From: Klebsormidium nitens
Taxonomy: Eukaryota > Streptophyta > Klebsormidiophyceae > Klebsormidiales > Klebsormidiaceae
Reading direction: 5' to 3'
DNA: 64,000 nt
Assembly: GCA_000708835.1 (NCBI GenBank)
Contig: DF236970.1
Location: 310,001-374,000, forward strand
Within the stretch, counting starts at the first letter, position 1; each line of letters begins with the position of its first letter. This document shows positions 12,101 to 23,533 of the stretch, piece by piece. The notes under the pieces were generated by a model. The model searched no databases and had not been told where the DNA came from. It saw nothing but the letters and a program-made list of their open reading frames with translations. A program made the position numbers and the translations under genes.

Positions 12101-15100
12101 GACGCCATGGAGCGGGAGTCGGAGGCAGCGTCCGGAATGTCCTGGCGGCTCATCCGGTGTAGCAACGGTGAGGGGCATTCACACGGGTGCATTCTTTCCT
12201 CATTGGTCTGGGCGCTTGTGAATTGACCTGAGGGCTTTTCACATGTGGTCTTGAGGTACTCCTTCGAGCGAGAACTCAACGAGCGCAATCATAAGACTTT
12301 TCTATCAGCACAAATCCGTTCCGTTGCTTTGCTACCCCAGCGTCTGATTTCCGCTTCCCAATTTTGCAAGCTTTCTTATGAGTTCGACCATGTCTGCATC
12401 TGGTACAACTGGTGATTAGACTACTTCGATTGGTTTCCTCCTGTTGCTTATATTCCGTTCCTCTGCTCCCCTTCAGGCCTCCGGTTCTTCGAACAGATAC
12501 ACGACTCCGAGGACGAGGTGGGTACAATCACGCCTCCTTACGTTGTGCCAACTGGTTTCACGCATTTATCGAGAACTCAGCTCGAGCAACCCCGTTCTAT
12601 TTCCGCCGGTTCATTTTGAACGTTTGTGTCTTTTTTCCCACTTTTCCTGAACCCAGGGTTCGGGTTAGAAAAACCTATGATGTGGCCGTTCGGAGAGGCT
12701 CTGCAGAGGTGCGAAGCACGGCTTTGAAGGTGACCATCCAGATGATTTTGCCAAACTAGCGAGAGACAACGTATACGGACCTTGGGAGGAGTCCTCCCTT
12801 CTTTCGTCACCCAAGTTCTGCCATCTGACAGAGCCTGACCGACTTCGAGGCTTGCTGACAAGCCTTCCGTTTCCAACCTGGAACCTTTTGTCCTGATGTC
12901 TTTTCCACAATCGTCCAACTCCCGGTGCTCTTCCTTGCAGAACAACACCCGGACGGTCAAGTCCATCGGCATCGTGGATGCTCCTGCGGACAAAGTGTTT
13001 GCTCTCGTAATGAGCATGGGGAAGCTGCGGCTCGAGTGAGTCTTCTAAATCAGACGGCGAAAAGTTATCGTTGAGAAGGCAACGGACCGTTTGATTTGCT
13101 TGGTGACTCGTCCCCCGAGAGCAATCAATCTACTCACGGGCGTGGTGTTGAATGACGAGCACTCACTCTGTCGAAGTTGCTCCTTCTTGTTTGAAACGGA
13201 AGCTTTTCGGCTGCTACTGCAGACGAGCTCAGTATGCGAATCTCATATGTTTTTTTCGTGAGAGGCACATGCTTCGTCATTTAGTCTCTGCATAAGTTGT
13301 TGAGGTCCCACAACAGTTGCTGCTCAAGATCCAGAGTCGTTGCATGGATTGTCGCCACCTGCACAGCACGTAGCACTAACGCGAGCTAATCCTTACGAGC
13401 AGTCGAGTCTCATCGCCGTCAAGATCGTCAAGGCCCATAAATTCCAGAGGTTTCATCGGTCGTAGAGAACCCTGAAAACTGGAAGCAGTCATCGCCGGTC
13501 GAGACCTCGAATTCCTGAAACCTCTGAGCTCTTATCGCCCTCCAAAAACGTCTAATACCTCAAACCTCAACGGCGCCTGGTACTTCAGGTGGGACGCGGT
13601 GGTCAAGGAAGGCAAGGTCGTGGAGGAGATTGACGGCCACACTGACGTCATCTACAAGAAGCTGCGGAAGGACTGGCACCGGGGCCTGGCACGCAGCAGG
13701 GATCTGCTCATTTCGCGCTACTGGCGGCGGACGGAGGACGGCAGATACGGTGAGCCGACATATATTGCAGTGGATCCATACTCTGTTCGGCAAAAGTTTC
13801 ACTCCGATGAGAAGCCTGGGGCGTTCTACTCGGATCTTGAAAAGCAGAGGCCAAGCTAGAGGGTCCTCCTATCTGTGCGTGACAGCTTGTTGTCAAGACC
13901 CGACGTCCTGGCATCGGACACTCTTAAGCACAGGACGAGAGCGATCCAATCATGAGTACTCTTGCGATCCTTTGCAAGCTAAAGCTGGAGACCGTACCGG
14001 CCGTTTGCAGGGGTAATTTTAGTAGAAGAGTCTTTCTTCAACGCGTTCCCAATTCTCTCAGCTATTGGGGAATTATGCCCTTTCTCACAGCTATGGTTAC
14101 GGGTAATTGATTCCAACTTGTTTGCTATGCTGACGGATCCGCATTCAGACCGGGCACCCGTGCCCCCGTGCGATCAAACATACTGACGAAAAGCTCGTGA
14201 CTTCGGTGCAGAGATTCTGTACTTCCCAGCTCGACACCGGGACTTCCCTAAGAAGTTTGGAGTTGTACGAGTCAAGGTTGTCAGTAAGTGTCTGGCACAG
14301 CGCTTCTCTTTTGTCATGGGCCATGCTTGTTATACTGGTGGGACACATTGTTTCAGTCCCTTGGATAGAGTGACGGTTTGTTGAGCTTGAACAGCCATCC
14401 ATCACCTTTGGAGGAATCAATTGGCTGACATCAAGCTTACGAAAATGACCCAAAGGATGGATCCACGACGTCCGACCAACTATCCCGCTGCCATGCTACC
14501 AGCCCTGAACCTCGTTGTCCTCTCGTGCTCAATCAGATGAACGTCTTGCTAGCCTATCATTCAATTCTTCAAGCGTTGATCTCCCCGATGCAGCGCATTC
14601 TCATGTAACGACGAGGCACTTTTTGGTGCCAGTTTCTCCATGTCATCATTATGGTCTTTCACCATCCCTCTTTGGCTGAGATCGAAGTGTACCCATTGCT
14701 GACGTCATCACTCTCTCCACAGGCGGCGGCTTCGTGATCTCCCCCATGGCACCCGCCCGCGGCACCTCCTCCCCGTGCTGCATCATGAAGCACTCCACCT
14801 ATGTTTAGGAATCCGCTGACATATGTATCTTCATTGCTGACGTCTTTACTCTCGACAGGTGGCGGCTTCGTGATCTCCCCCATCGCGCCCGCCCCCGGCA
14901 CCTCCTGGCGGCGCTGCATCGTGGAGCACGTCACTGCACCAACCGCAAACGTCATAGAAAACCTGCTGACGTCCGTAAGACTAGTCAATGCTGACGTCAT
15001 CACTGTCACCACAGGCGGCGGCTTCGTCATCTCCCCCATCGCGCCCGCCCCCGGCACCTCCTCCCCGCGCTGCATCGTGGAGCACGTCCTGGAGATGAAG

Positions 15101-18100
15101 CCGCACGGTGTCTCCTGCTGCTGCGGCCAGGCGGGGCCCACCTACCGGGAACGCCTCCACTTCATGATGCTCAACCGAGTGGCCGGTAAGCTGTCTTTCT
15201 GCTCGCCCGTGTATTTTTCTTCTTCGCCGCTCTGTTGTTAGCTTGTGCGTTCTCTTTTCCTCGTGCTTAATATGCGCAGCAACACCTGGATGAGAATTTT
15301 CTGGAGCGCCTCCATTTCATGATGCTCAACCGAGTGGCCGGTGAGCCGTCTTTTTGCTGGCCCGTGTATATTTCTTCTTCGCTTGGTTGTTCATTTTTTG
15401 TTCTCTTTTCCTCGTGCTGGAAATGCGCAGCGACAAGTAAGTGATGTTGTGTATGGAAGCGCCCCCACTTGAGGATGCTCAACCGAGGGGCAGGTGATCC
15501 GTCGTTTTGCGGGCCCTTTCCCCCTTCTCTTCGTCACAGCAGGTGCTCCGGAGCTCGCTCTGAACTCTTTCCGGGTCTTCCCCCTCCGTATCTCTTGACT
15601 CCCTTACCCTGTCCGACTCCTCTGACGCTCCATCTGTAAACCCTATCCCTCTGGCACCTCTCCACTGCCTGCAACATTCTCTCTCGAACTCTCTGCAACA
15701 TGCTGTGGTGCTCAATTTATCTCGGTCCCTTTGGCAGGCATCCGTGAGCTGTTCGCTATCAAGCTGGCCAAGCCCCCTGCCCCCGTCTCTGCGTCTCGGA
15801 CCCGCTCGATCGAGCACACGCACACCAAGGACGACTCCCGAGAGCTCTTTGTGAAGATGCCCTCCAACGCGTTCGAGTTTGGTAAGCGCGCATCCAAGAT
15901 CTTTTTGAGTGGGTTCAGACCACACCAACAAGTGACGGGTTTTCCTCGCCAGGTCTGAGACAAAGGTTTGCAACGACACGGACTTGTGGCGAACTGACGA
16001 AAAGGCCACTGCTCAGGTCCATTTAGCGCAAGTTCTGCGTTTCACGAGCATTGCTGGAGTCTGTTTCTTGACAAAAGGACAGCAGGCTGCTGTCGATTTA
16101 TGGGTAATGTCATCTACTTTTGGGTGGCTCTCTTTCACTCCCACGAATTGCAGCTTCCCGGTTGCACCCCCGCTTCGTCGTTTTCTCTTGACGTCCGTGG
16201 ACGATAAGGTTCTGACCTTGTTAATTTTGATTGCTCCCCGATCAGGGCTGCAGATGAGCTTGAGGACTCGGAGACTCTAGTCCCACGGATGCAGCTCTCC
16301 CCTTTGCGGATCTCGAACCCTAGGTTTTCACGATAAAAAAAACTGACAAATAGAATACCCGGGAGCTCGACTGCAGGCGAGTTTAGAGAACCGGAGACGG
16401 CGACCCCGACGGGGCGCAGCTTCCCGTTCGCAGGCTTGGAACTCTAGCCTCAACAAACGACGCAAGGCTAAGTACCCGGAATCCAATCCTCTCTTCGCTT
16501 GGCTTGCAGGCGAGTCGGAAGATTCAGAGACGGCAAGCCCGACGGGGCGCAGCTTCCCGTTTGCGGACCTGCTGGAGGACGACACCGATGACGAGGACGA
16601 CTTTTTCGACGCCACCAACGAGCTCACCGAGGCGCAGACCGCGCTCAAGCGGCAGCTCACGCAGCGGGTGGGTCTCTGCCTTCGGGATTCCTGATTATTG
16701 AAATAATTGACAAATTAAAGTTCCCGGGCCCTTCTTGTGGTGGGCGTTTTAGCGGTTGTCTTTCCTTTTCTCAAGCAACGAGCTTACCCGAGGCGCAGAG
16801 TGCTCTTAAGCGGCAGGTCACGCAGCGGGTAGGAATGCGTTTGGCGATCCTGACTATTTAAAGGACAAGATGCAAAAAAGGAAAGCTTCGACATTACCTG
16901 CTTGTGGTGGGCGTTTCCGGCGGTTGTGTGTTTCACTTTCAACCAACGAACTCACCGAGGCGCAGACCGCGCTCAAAGCGACAGCTCACTTGCGGGTGGG
17001 GATGCATTTGGGAACCCTGACTATGCATTTGGAATACGTGCTTTTGTGTGTATCGTTTTCGGTCGTATGACAGGGAGGGGGTTTGGAGATCCAAGGAGGT
17101 CCTTCAAGTTATTGTTGCTTTGCAGAGAAGACGAAGAGATAGGGGACATCGTTTTGCTCGCCGCTTGGCTTGCTACGTGCTTTTACTGAATCCGAGCGCT
17201 CGTGCACTTAGAGTTGCTCCCTCTGAGCGCTCTGAAAAAAACTCATAGGTGTTTGCTTCATGCAGAGGTTAAGTGGAAAAGCTCTTTCCACGCCAGAAGA
17301 CGCGACCGAGCTTCGGCGGAACGCCCCCTACAGCTTCGTCTCTGGTAAGCGCCCCGGCATGGCAGGTGTTCGAATGCGAGCTATCGGGCTTTGCGTTTTC
17401 ATCTCTTGGATTGTAAGGCTGTAGGGACGCTCACCGTTTCAAAAATGTTCCCACTCTTGCTTTTGCATATTATTCTCGTAGCTTCTGAGGATCGGTCATC
17501 GACAGCTCTTGCTCGCACCCAGCAGAGGCACGACCCATGACCAGGTTGTGAAGTACGCAAGTCTCTCTGATCGGAACTTCGTTTGGAGCTCCATCAGTAC
17601 TCGTTTACAGTATCCGCAAGTGCACTGTCCACATATTAAAACAGATGACAGACTTCTTTCGGGCTTTTGAGCTTCCGTTGGCTGTCTGAGTGCGAGCACG
17701 CGGACTTACGTAATTCTCCTTTGCAGATGCCGCAAGGTGTTTTAGCCTGGCTTTAGCAGGTGGCGCCACACCATCGCTTATGCAGACCCGCCCCTAGCCT
17801 GGCTAATAGCAGATGCCGCGCACCGTTTCTTATGCAGACCCTCGGCACGTCGTCCCCATTCCGGTTGACTTTGGCTCCTTTGTCGGCACGCTGGGGCGGG
17901 GCCCTGAGGAGAACGGCAAAGACAGCTGGAGCGAGCCAGCTGGACAGCTGTTCAAAGTGCGAGGAGCGAACTACCTGAAGGACCGGCAAAAGGTCAGCTG
18001 CTGGAAGCGCTTGTATGTTTACGTTTCTCCAAAAGCAACGAGGGTTTTCAGCAAGTTTTCTAGGTTGGCCTAGGATGTTGCAGAAAGGCTTTTGCAAGCG

Positions 18101-21100
18101 ATAGAATGTTGTACCAGAAGGAAAATGCTGCCAGTGCAGTGCAGACGACAGCGTCGCTCTTTCTTGCGGATCGGTATTTTTGGGTGTTGCTAATCTTTCT
18201 ATGTTTAATTGGAACCGGATGATGAAAGATATGTGTACATGAACCTTCACGTAAGTTCAATCACTTGGAGAGTCGTGAAAGGCGTTTCATCTCGATCTAG
18301 CAATGCTCTAGCCGAGGACGGTTACGCTGACCCAACCTGAAACCGGTAGGTGATGGCGGGCGAGCCGATCTGCCGGTTAGTGGCGACCGACTGGTACAAG
18401 TCGAACAAGAAGATGGACGCCCTCGCCAGCCGACCGGGGAACAAAATCATGCAGGTGGGGCAAAACTCAAAGAGCCCTCTTTTCTGTATTCTTTCGGAAA
18501 ATAAAGAGAATTTTGGCACAAAGGTATGTCTGTGGGCTGACAAGTCCTTCTCTGCGTTGTTTGCCCCTCCACGCGGTTGTGCATAACCGACGCAATCAGC
18601 CCATGTGAGAGTTGAGGCATGTGCGCTCAAAAATAAAATGCCTTTCTTCAGGAGACTTGCAAAGCGCTTCTTAAGTGCCTACTTTTCCAGGTACTCATGT
18701 CGCCCGTATTGTGATGGGTGCTTTGAAGTGACAGTATGGAGATCAGTGTTCTGGCCCCTTCTTCTCGCTCGAAGCTGGGATTTTGTCGAGACTCGACAAC
18801 TCATCACTGTGTGCAATTATTGAGTCGCAAGCACTCACAGTCAGAGCCTGGGCTTGCAGAAGTAGCCACTGTCCTTAAACCCCAAAACTAACGACGGATC
18901 TTTAAAAAGTTCAATCTCTCTGTGCAGGCGTTCCACGAAGCTAACAACGCGGACGGCACCAGTCGGGGGCTCTTTATGTTCGTCATCAACATGCAGGTGA
19001 CGTCAGCAACCCTCTCGCGAATTATCAAGCATGGGGCCGGCTGGGGTTGACTCTGCTGTCCACGTTGTTTTCACCAGGGCGTTGATCGATCTTGTTTTCG
19101 TTTCCACCTTACATGTGGTCACCGTTGATTGGGCGACAGCTGCCAGCGAAACTGGTTGGGATGCGTCAAACTGTATAACGTTGACCTTCTGTCTCCTGGT
19201 ACGTGCAAGGAAAGGTTAAAACTAGCTCACGATAAAGATCCCTTAAGTGCAATTTTTATTGCCACACCACGAACCGCTGAGACCAGTGAAAACCTGCCGC
19301 AGCGCCTCCTTTTTCTGCTTTACACTCTTGGGGCACACGTACTTTCAAAAGGCGTGTCACCGAACTCACCAAGGTGCCTGGCCTTGTCTGCGCGTTCAAG
19401 GTAGTTCTATGCCATAACCCTATTTTTGCCAGTTTCTCTGGGCCGACCAACTTCAGCATGGTCTTAAAATCCTTTCAGATTAGTTATCACTGCCAACTTA
19501 ATTCCTGTCCCAACCTGGCCCTTAACCCGGGAGTGTAACCAACTTCTTGACACTAATTTTCGTCGCTCCAAGTTCCTGGCCGGCCAACTCCAGCATGGTG
19601 CTTTACATTCTCCGGACCGCGTCATAACTCTCGTCTTAACTTTTGACCTCAACCCGGGCCCTTAACCCACGTGTTGAACCACTTTCCTGACACTACTTTT
19701 TCTCGCTTCAGGTCCCCGGGCCGACCAACTACAGCATGGTGTTTTACTTTTTGTGCGACAAGCCGATCGAGGAGGGCTCGCTGCTGCACCGCTTCATCCA
19801 CGGGGACGACGCGTTTCGCAACCGGCGCTTCAAGCTCATCCCCTCTATCGTCAAGGTGGGTGCACTCCATCAAATTGCTCATGTCAGCTTTGGATTCCGC
19901 AGGTTGGGACCCACTAATAAAAGTAAAAAGTCATGAGTTTTCGCTAACAGTGACGACGCATTCCGCAACCGCCGCTTCAAGCTTATCCCCTCTATCGTCA
20001 AGGTGGGCGCACTCCAACAAATTGCTGATCTCAAGCCTTGGATCCCTTAGGCTGTAACCCACTAAAAAATGGGTCAGGTCACAGGGTTATAGACTTTTCA
20101 GTGATGGGGACGGCACGTTTTGCAATTGGCGCTTCAATCTTATCCCGTCCATTCTCATTTAAATGCAAGCCTTTGAGGATCCGATACTCAAGCTTCGGTC
20201 CGTCAGGCTGAAAGCTACTAGAACGTGTCAGGCTTTGGGGCTATTGGAGTCAAGGATCTTTGGGCTTTTAGTTTCAGGCATCTGGTAAACGGAACTTCGT
20301 ACGTGAGACGAGGAGGGATCCAGCTGTGTTGTCAAGCTTAGCGTTGCCGTGTTCAATCAAATGACTTCTAGTCGTTGAGGCAATTGTGTTAATCTTGAGG
20401 CTGAGTCCTTTTCCCGGAAAGGTTCAGGAAGTTTCATTGTCAGGGACACGTTCTTGATTGAAGCACCAGGATTGGCCTCCGCATACAACACAGTAATATT
20501 GCAATGCTTGACCCAGAAGCCGGGCAATTTTAGATCATCTTCCTGGCTCCAAGCTCGGACGTCCGGGCTTGAACCGGTCGCTTTTGCTGCAGGGCTCCTG
20601 GGTGGTCAAGCAGTCGGTGGGTTCCACCGCCTGCCTTTTAGGGAACGCCCTCACCATGACGTACGTCCGGGGGAAAGACAATCTAGAGGTGGGTTGCTAC
20701 TTCGGGGGTGCCAGCTGTGCGCAATCGAACCCCGAGACGGAGGCGATTTATTGAGAGCTCTTGCATAGTGTCATTGAAGAGTATGAAAATGCGCAGTGAC
20801 TATTGCACCTCGGCAGACGAGTGCAATCTGCCCTTCCTTCAAAACAGGCAGAGACAAAGGAAGCATGCCGAAGAGGGACCAAGCACGACTCCCTGTCCTG
20901 ACGCGCGACTTCGGAGACATATTGTCATTGCTCAGTTCGAAAGTCCTCGAGGTCGACATCGAAATTGAAACCGAGATCGGCCTGAAGGACGAACTCAACG
21001 GCGTCGTCTTTGTCTTGCAGTTCGAAGTGAACATCGGTTCGTCGATGGTTGCCAACGGCATCATGGGGATGGTCGTGGGCTACATCACGCATCTAGTTGT

Positions 21101-21670
21101 CGACATGGCGTTCCTTGTACAGGTGAGCCCAGTTGTAGAACCTCCTCGCTTTTACAGAATGTGTTGGGGCCTTTTGTTTGAAGCATGTTCACATTGACTC
21201 GAGAACGTGGCGGGAGCATTTATTGAGCATGTCTTCGTCTTTTTCGTACTCTCTCTGGGCGTGCGTGCCCTTTCCTTCCCAAGTTCGACTCTAGAGCTTG
21301 TCTGGGCTGTCTTGTCACTGATGCTCTTGAGGAGCTTTGCCCAAGCGTTTCGTCAACGCTCCAACGACTGCTTCCGAACATTGTACGTGATACATCTCGT
21401 TAGTCCCCAAGTCAGTTTTGGGAATGGTTGGTCTGTACACAAAAACCCCTGTCACGCTCTCCCTCGCTTTTTACCTAATTACACCTTCCGTAAAGCCGTA
21501 CCAGTCAGTATCACAGCTCAAGTGCGCCTGCTGACGCAAGGTCCTCACACTTTGCTTATGCACAGGGCGACACCCCGGAGGAGCTCCCCGAACAGCTCCT
21601 GGGGGCCGTGAGGATATCCCGGCTGCAACTGACGTCAGCCGTCGATCCCCCACCGGTTGACGAAGCGTGA
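9116..21670 (+). CDS. EDR2L: EDR2-like protein: PH, START and DUF1336 (EDR2_C) domains
   Basis: Lipid-binding regulatory protein family; Arabidopsis EDR2 restrains defence-related cell death. Twenty exons: 9116-9295, 9925-10119, 10892-11079, 11390-11460, 11862-12167, 12477-12517, 12941-13035, 13589-13749, 14212-14283, 15015-15185, 15738-15881, 16510-16667, 17266-17344, 17838-17992, 18350-18454, 18928-18996, 19712-19855, 20593-20688, 21021-21122, 21566-21670. Every phase closes, giving 878 aa. The PH domain spans residues 10-125 (RYFVLRGKFAYIYKK; RRGYMGPHVRL). The START domain spans about 305-500 (TVKSIGIVDAPADKVFALVM, SRYWRRTEDGRYG, HFMMLNRVAGIRELF). An acidic linker lies near 560-580. DUF1336 spans about 640-870 (YSMVFYFLCDKPIEEGSLL, GSWVVKQSVGST, SSMVANGIMGMVVGYITHL). 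Intron 1 appears to use a GC donor. Introns around exons 10, 12, 14 and 17 contain decayed copies of exon edges. Confidence 0.95.
9296..9301 (+). other. GC-AG intron donor (AAG|GCAAGT) of EDR2-like intron 1
   Basis: Exon 1 must end in phase 0 before exon 2 at 9925. The only well-placed donor is AAG|GCAAGT, which matches the strong consensus of the minor GC-AG class used by the major spliceosome. A GT alternative two bases on (GTGAAG at 9300) would break the phase. Confidence 0.7.
14723..14990 (+). repeat. Two decayed upstream copies of EDR2-like exon 10 5' edge
   Basis: The functional exon 10 begins at 15015 after CACCACAG. Copies start at 14723 (after CTCCACAG) and 14859 (after CTCGACAG), so the spacing is 136 and 156 bp. 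Both keep GGCTTCGTGATCTCCCCCAT and the preceding GCTGACGTC branch-point-like motif. The far copy has substitutions and an in-frame TAG. The near copy stays open but has no good donor. Direct orientation, full acceptor included. Confidence 0.9.
15300..15495 (+). repeat. Two downstream copies of EDR2-like exon 10 3' edge
   Basis: The functional edge ends at 15185 (CTCAACCGAGTGGCCG|GTAAGC). Copies end at 15340 (CGAGTGGCCG|GTGAGC, nearly identical) and 15493 (GAGGGGCAG|GTGATC, more diverged), so the spacing is 155 and 153 bp. The intervening intron text (cccgtgtatatttcttcttc, ttctcttttcctcgtgct) is repeated too, so whole exon-edge plus intron units were duplicated. Confidence 0.9.
16377..16440 (+). 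repeat. Upstream copy of EDR2-like exon 12 5' edge
   Basis: CTGCAG|GCGAG at 16377 followed by GACGGGGCGCAGCTTCCCGT repeats the start of exon 12 (16510), 133 bp upstream in the intron. Several substitutions have accumulated, including an in-frame stop (GAGTTTAGAG). Confidence 0.88.
16775..16998 (+). repeat. Two downstream copies of EDR2-like exon 12 3' edge
   Basis: The functional edge ends at 16667 (CTCACGCAGCGG|GTGGGT). Copies end at about 16828 (GGTCACGCAGCGG|GTAGGA) and 16995 (CTCACTTGCGG|GTGGGG), 161 and 167 bp apart. Both retain ACCGAGGCGCAGA-like text from the exon. Confidence 0.88.
17723..17837 (+). repeat. Short tandem duplication across the EDR2-like exon 14 acceptor
   Basis: CTTATGCAGACCC occurs at about 17777 and again at the functional acceptor near 17830. 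TAGCCTGGCT and GCAGATGCCGC are also doubled, at 52-86 bp spacing. Only the 17838 acceptor gives the right phase. Confidence 0.75.
19433..19610 (+). repeat. Two upstream copies of EDR2-like exon 17 5' edge
   Basis: GGGCCGACCAACTTCAGCAT at about 19440 and GGCCGGCCAACTCCAGCAT at about 19578 repeat exon 17 text (GGGCCGACCAACTACAGCAT at 19718), at roughly 138 and 140 bp spacing. The intron stretch before each copy (cccttaacc...ttgacact) is repeated as well. Confidence 0.88.
19945..20158 (+). repeat. Two downstream copies of EDR2-like exon 17 3' edge
   Basis: The functional edge ends at 19855 (CCCTCTATCGTCAAG|GTGGGT). A close copy ends at 20002 (same text, |GTGGGC) and a decayed one at about 20158 (CTTATCCCGTCCATTCTCA), 147 and 156 bp apart. 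The near copy still has a usable-looking donor. Confidence 0.9.
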
Positions 21671-23533
21671 CCCGATCCCTCCTTGGGTGGTCACCGCAAG
21701 GCCTATAAAGGACAGGGTTAACGTGGACGAAACGAGAGGTATGCGCATGCTTGAGCATGTGATGATCTGCCCGCCCGCTCCTTTTTGGAGCTTAGTTTGA
21801 ATTGAGGAATTGAGTTGACACGCGTCAAGCACCACTTATACCGACCGGCCCTTTCCGAAGACTTGCACCAGCCAATGCACTGTAAGACTGAGTTTGTACA
21901 GTACTGCTGTAAGACTGGGTATATACAGACACTAGTTGAAACCATTACGCAGACAATGTTTTGAACCATTCCCTCACCCTCTTCCGAACCCCTTCGAACA
22001 CATAACAAGCCCGTTTATAACCTTTAGACCGTCGTAATGCACCGTGACAGCCGCACCCATTGAAACTTGCATATGTCAAGCTGATTGGAGATTTGCCATG
22101 TTCGAGCTGCAAGCAATGATGCCTATAGCTTGGTCACTCATTGTCGCTCATCACGAACGCTCCCTACTAACGCCTGCGCATATGGGGCGCATATGTCGAA
22201 TCTCATCCATGATTATGGATCGTTGCAATTATTCAATGATTAGTTATGCAAACACTAAGTTCATCATGGCATACAATCCACAAATCATGCCTGATATTGA
22301 TTGACGGTAAGCACTGAGAGTCTCTGTGTTTTCTTGGCGCACTATGCATATCATTGATCGATGCCCACGGATGGGCCGCCGTTTGACATACATCAAAAAG
22401 TCTGCAATAAAGACTCATCCACCTACTACCGTACCTTTGCTTATGACATGCTGCATGGGCCGCCGGCCCGTACTGAACAATTTTACGATCATAAAGACCA
22501 GGCTGGGCCGCCGCCTATCACATCAGACGGTAGCAGGACATCATTGCAGGATGCACAATTGTAAACGATCAATATCGCGTACGTTGTGCCAGATGCTGCG
22601 GGGGGGCGCCGCACATGCTGTCAGATCTATGATGCAAGTCTCTGAGGCTTTGCTCATAGTAGTAAATATGTTTCTGGCTAGCACGCCATGCACACTGCCA
22701 GCTGCTGATGCTTGTTTGAGGCATAGGCATTATGCAAGTCATTGACGCAAGCTTCGGCGGCCCAGTACGAGCGCGTGGACAGACACGTACGCACATTGTC
22801 GATCGCCGCGTATGGTTAATTGACTCGATCTGCTGCATAATAGTCGATCGTTCAGCCTATCTTTCTCTGTCATGATATGGCCAAAGATTCGACGTTACAG
22901 CCGCACGTATCAAGATCTGAGCGTCTGGAAGGCTAAGTTGCTGTCCATGAAACACACGTTCCAACAATCACGAACATGTAAGACGCCCCTAGCTGAACGG
23001 GCGGCCCATTCAACATGCAGGACGTCCTCGACCATATAGGTCTCGATTTCATGTTGACTAAGGAAAGTGCCCGGGAGACGGGTAGGGTTGGTTTGGGGGT
23101 TAGGGTGAGTACGGGTGCAAAGCGTGTCATTTTGTTGGTTTAAGTTTTTAGTTTTATTCGTTACCCCGAGCACCAACCTTAGTCAACATGCTCTTGGTCA
23201 ACATGAAGTCGAGAAGTATCTCGACCATCGCAGAGTGCTTAATGACCTCCAGCTGTGATAAGACTCCTTTGTACGAAAATCAATTCAAACCATCCACTTC
23301 ACCGTGACTCAAAATCCGGACTCGAAGCATTGTTGCGCACTGCCAGCGTGGAAAAGTGCATGCCAAAGCGACCCGTTAAAGTCCCGACTGTATCTGATTG
23401 ACGAGGAAGTCACGAGGCTACGGTTTAATGCGGTCGCATCTCTCTGTAAAAGCTGATAGACGACCGAAGCTCGCAACCCTGGAACTGGTCACAAATCACG
23501 TACGAAAGCTAAGAAAAGACTGAAAACTCAAAA
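21671..23533. other. Convergent intergenic region (3' flanks)
   Basis: This lies between the 3' ends of the EDR2-like (+) and oxidoreductase (-) genes. There is no supported gene. Seen: CTGTAAGACTG repeated at 21880 and 21907, GGGCCGCCG three times between 22370 and 22520, and an inverted repeat at 23041-23214 listed separately. The short ORFs look random. Confidence 0.5.
23041..23214. repeat. Small inverted repeat (foldback)
   Basis: CATGTTGACTAAGG at 23050-23063 is exactly reverse-complementary to CCTTAGTCAACATG at 23177-23190. TCTCGATTTCATGTTGAC at 23041-23058 matches the reverse complement of 23197-23214 with one mismatch. The left arm therefore has two overlapping right arms about 115-140 bp away. 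It could be a degenerate MITE or a transcribed hairpin. Confidence 0.55.

Noticed and set aside
14659-15141. 160-residue minus-strand frame with repeated PGAGAMGEITKPPPV peptides
   Set aside because: It is the reverse strand of the three exon 10 copies; the repeat comes from the duplicated EDR2-like exon edge.
23080-23110. Telomere-like gggttggtttgggggttagggt
   Set aside because: Only a degenerate run of about 30 bp without tandem TTTAGGG units.
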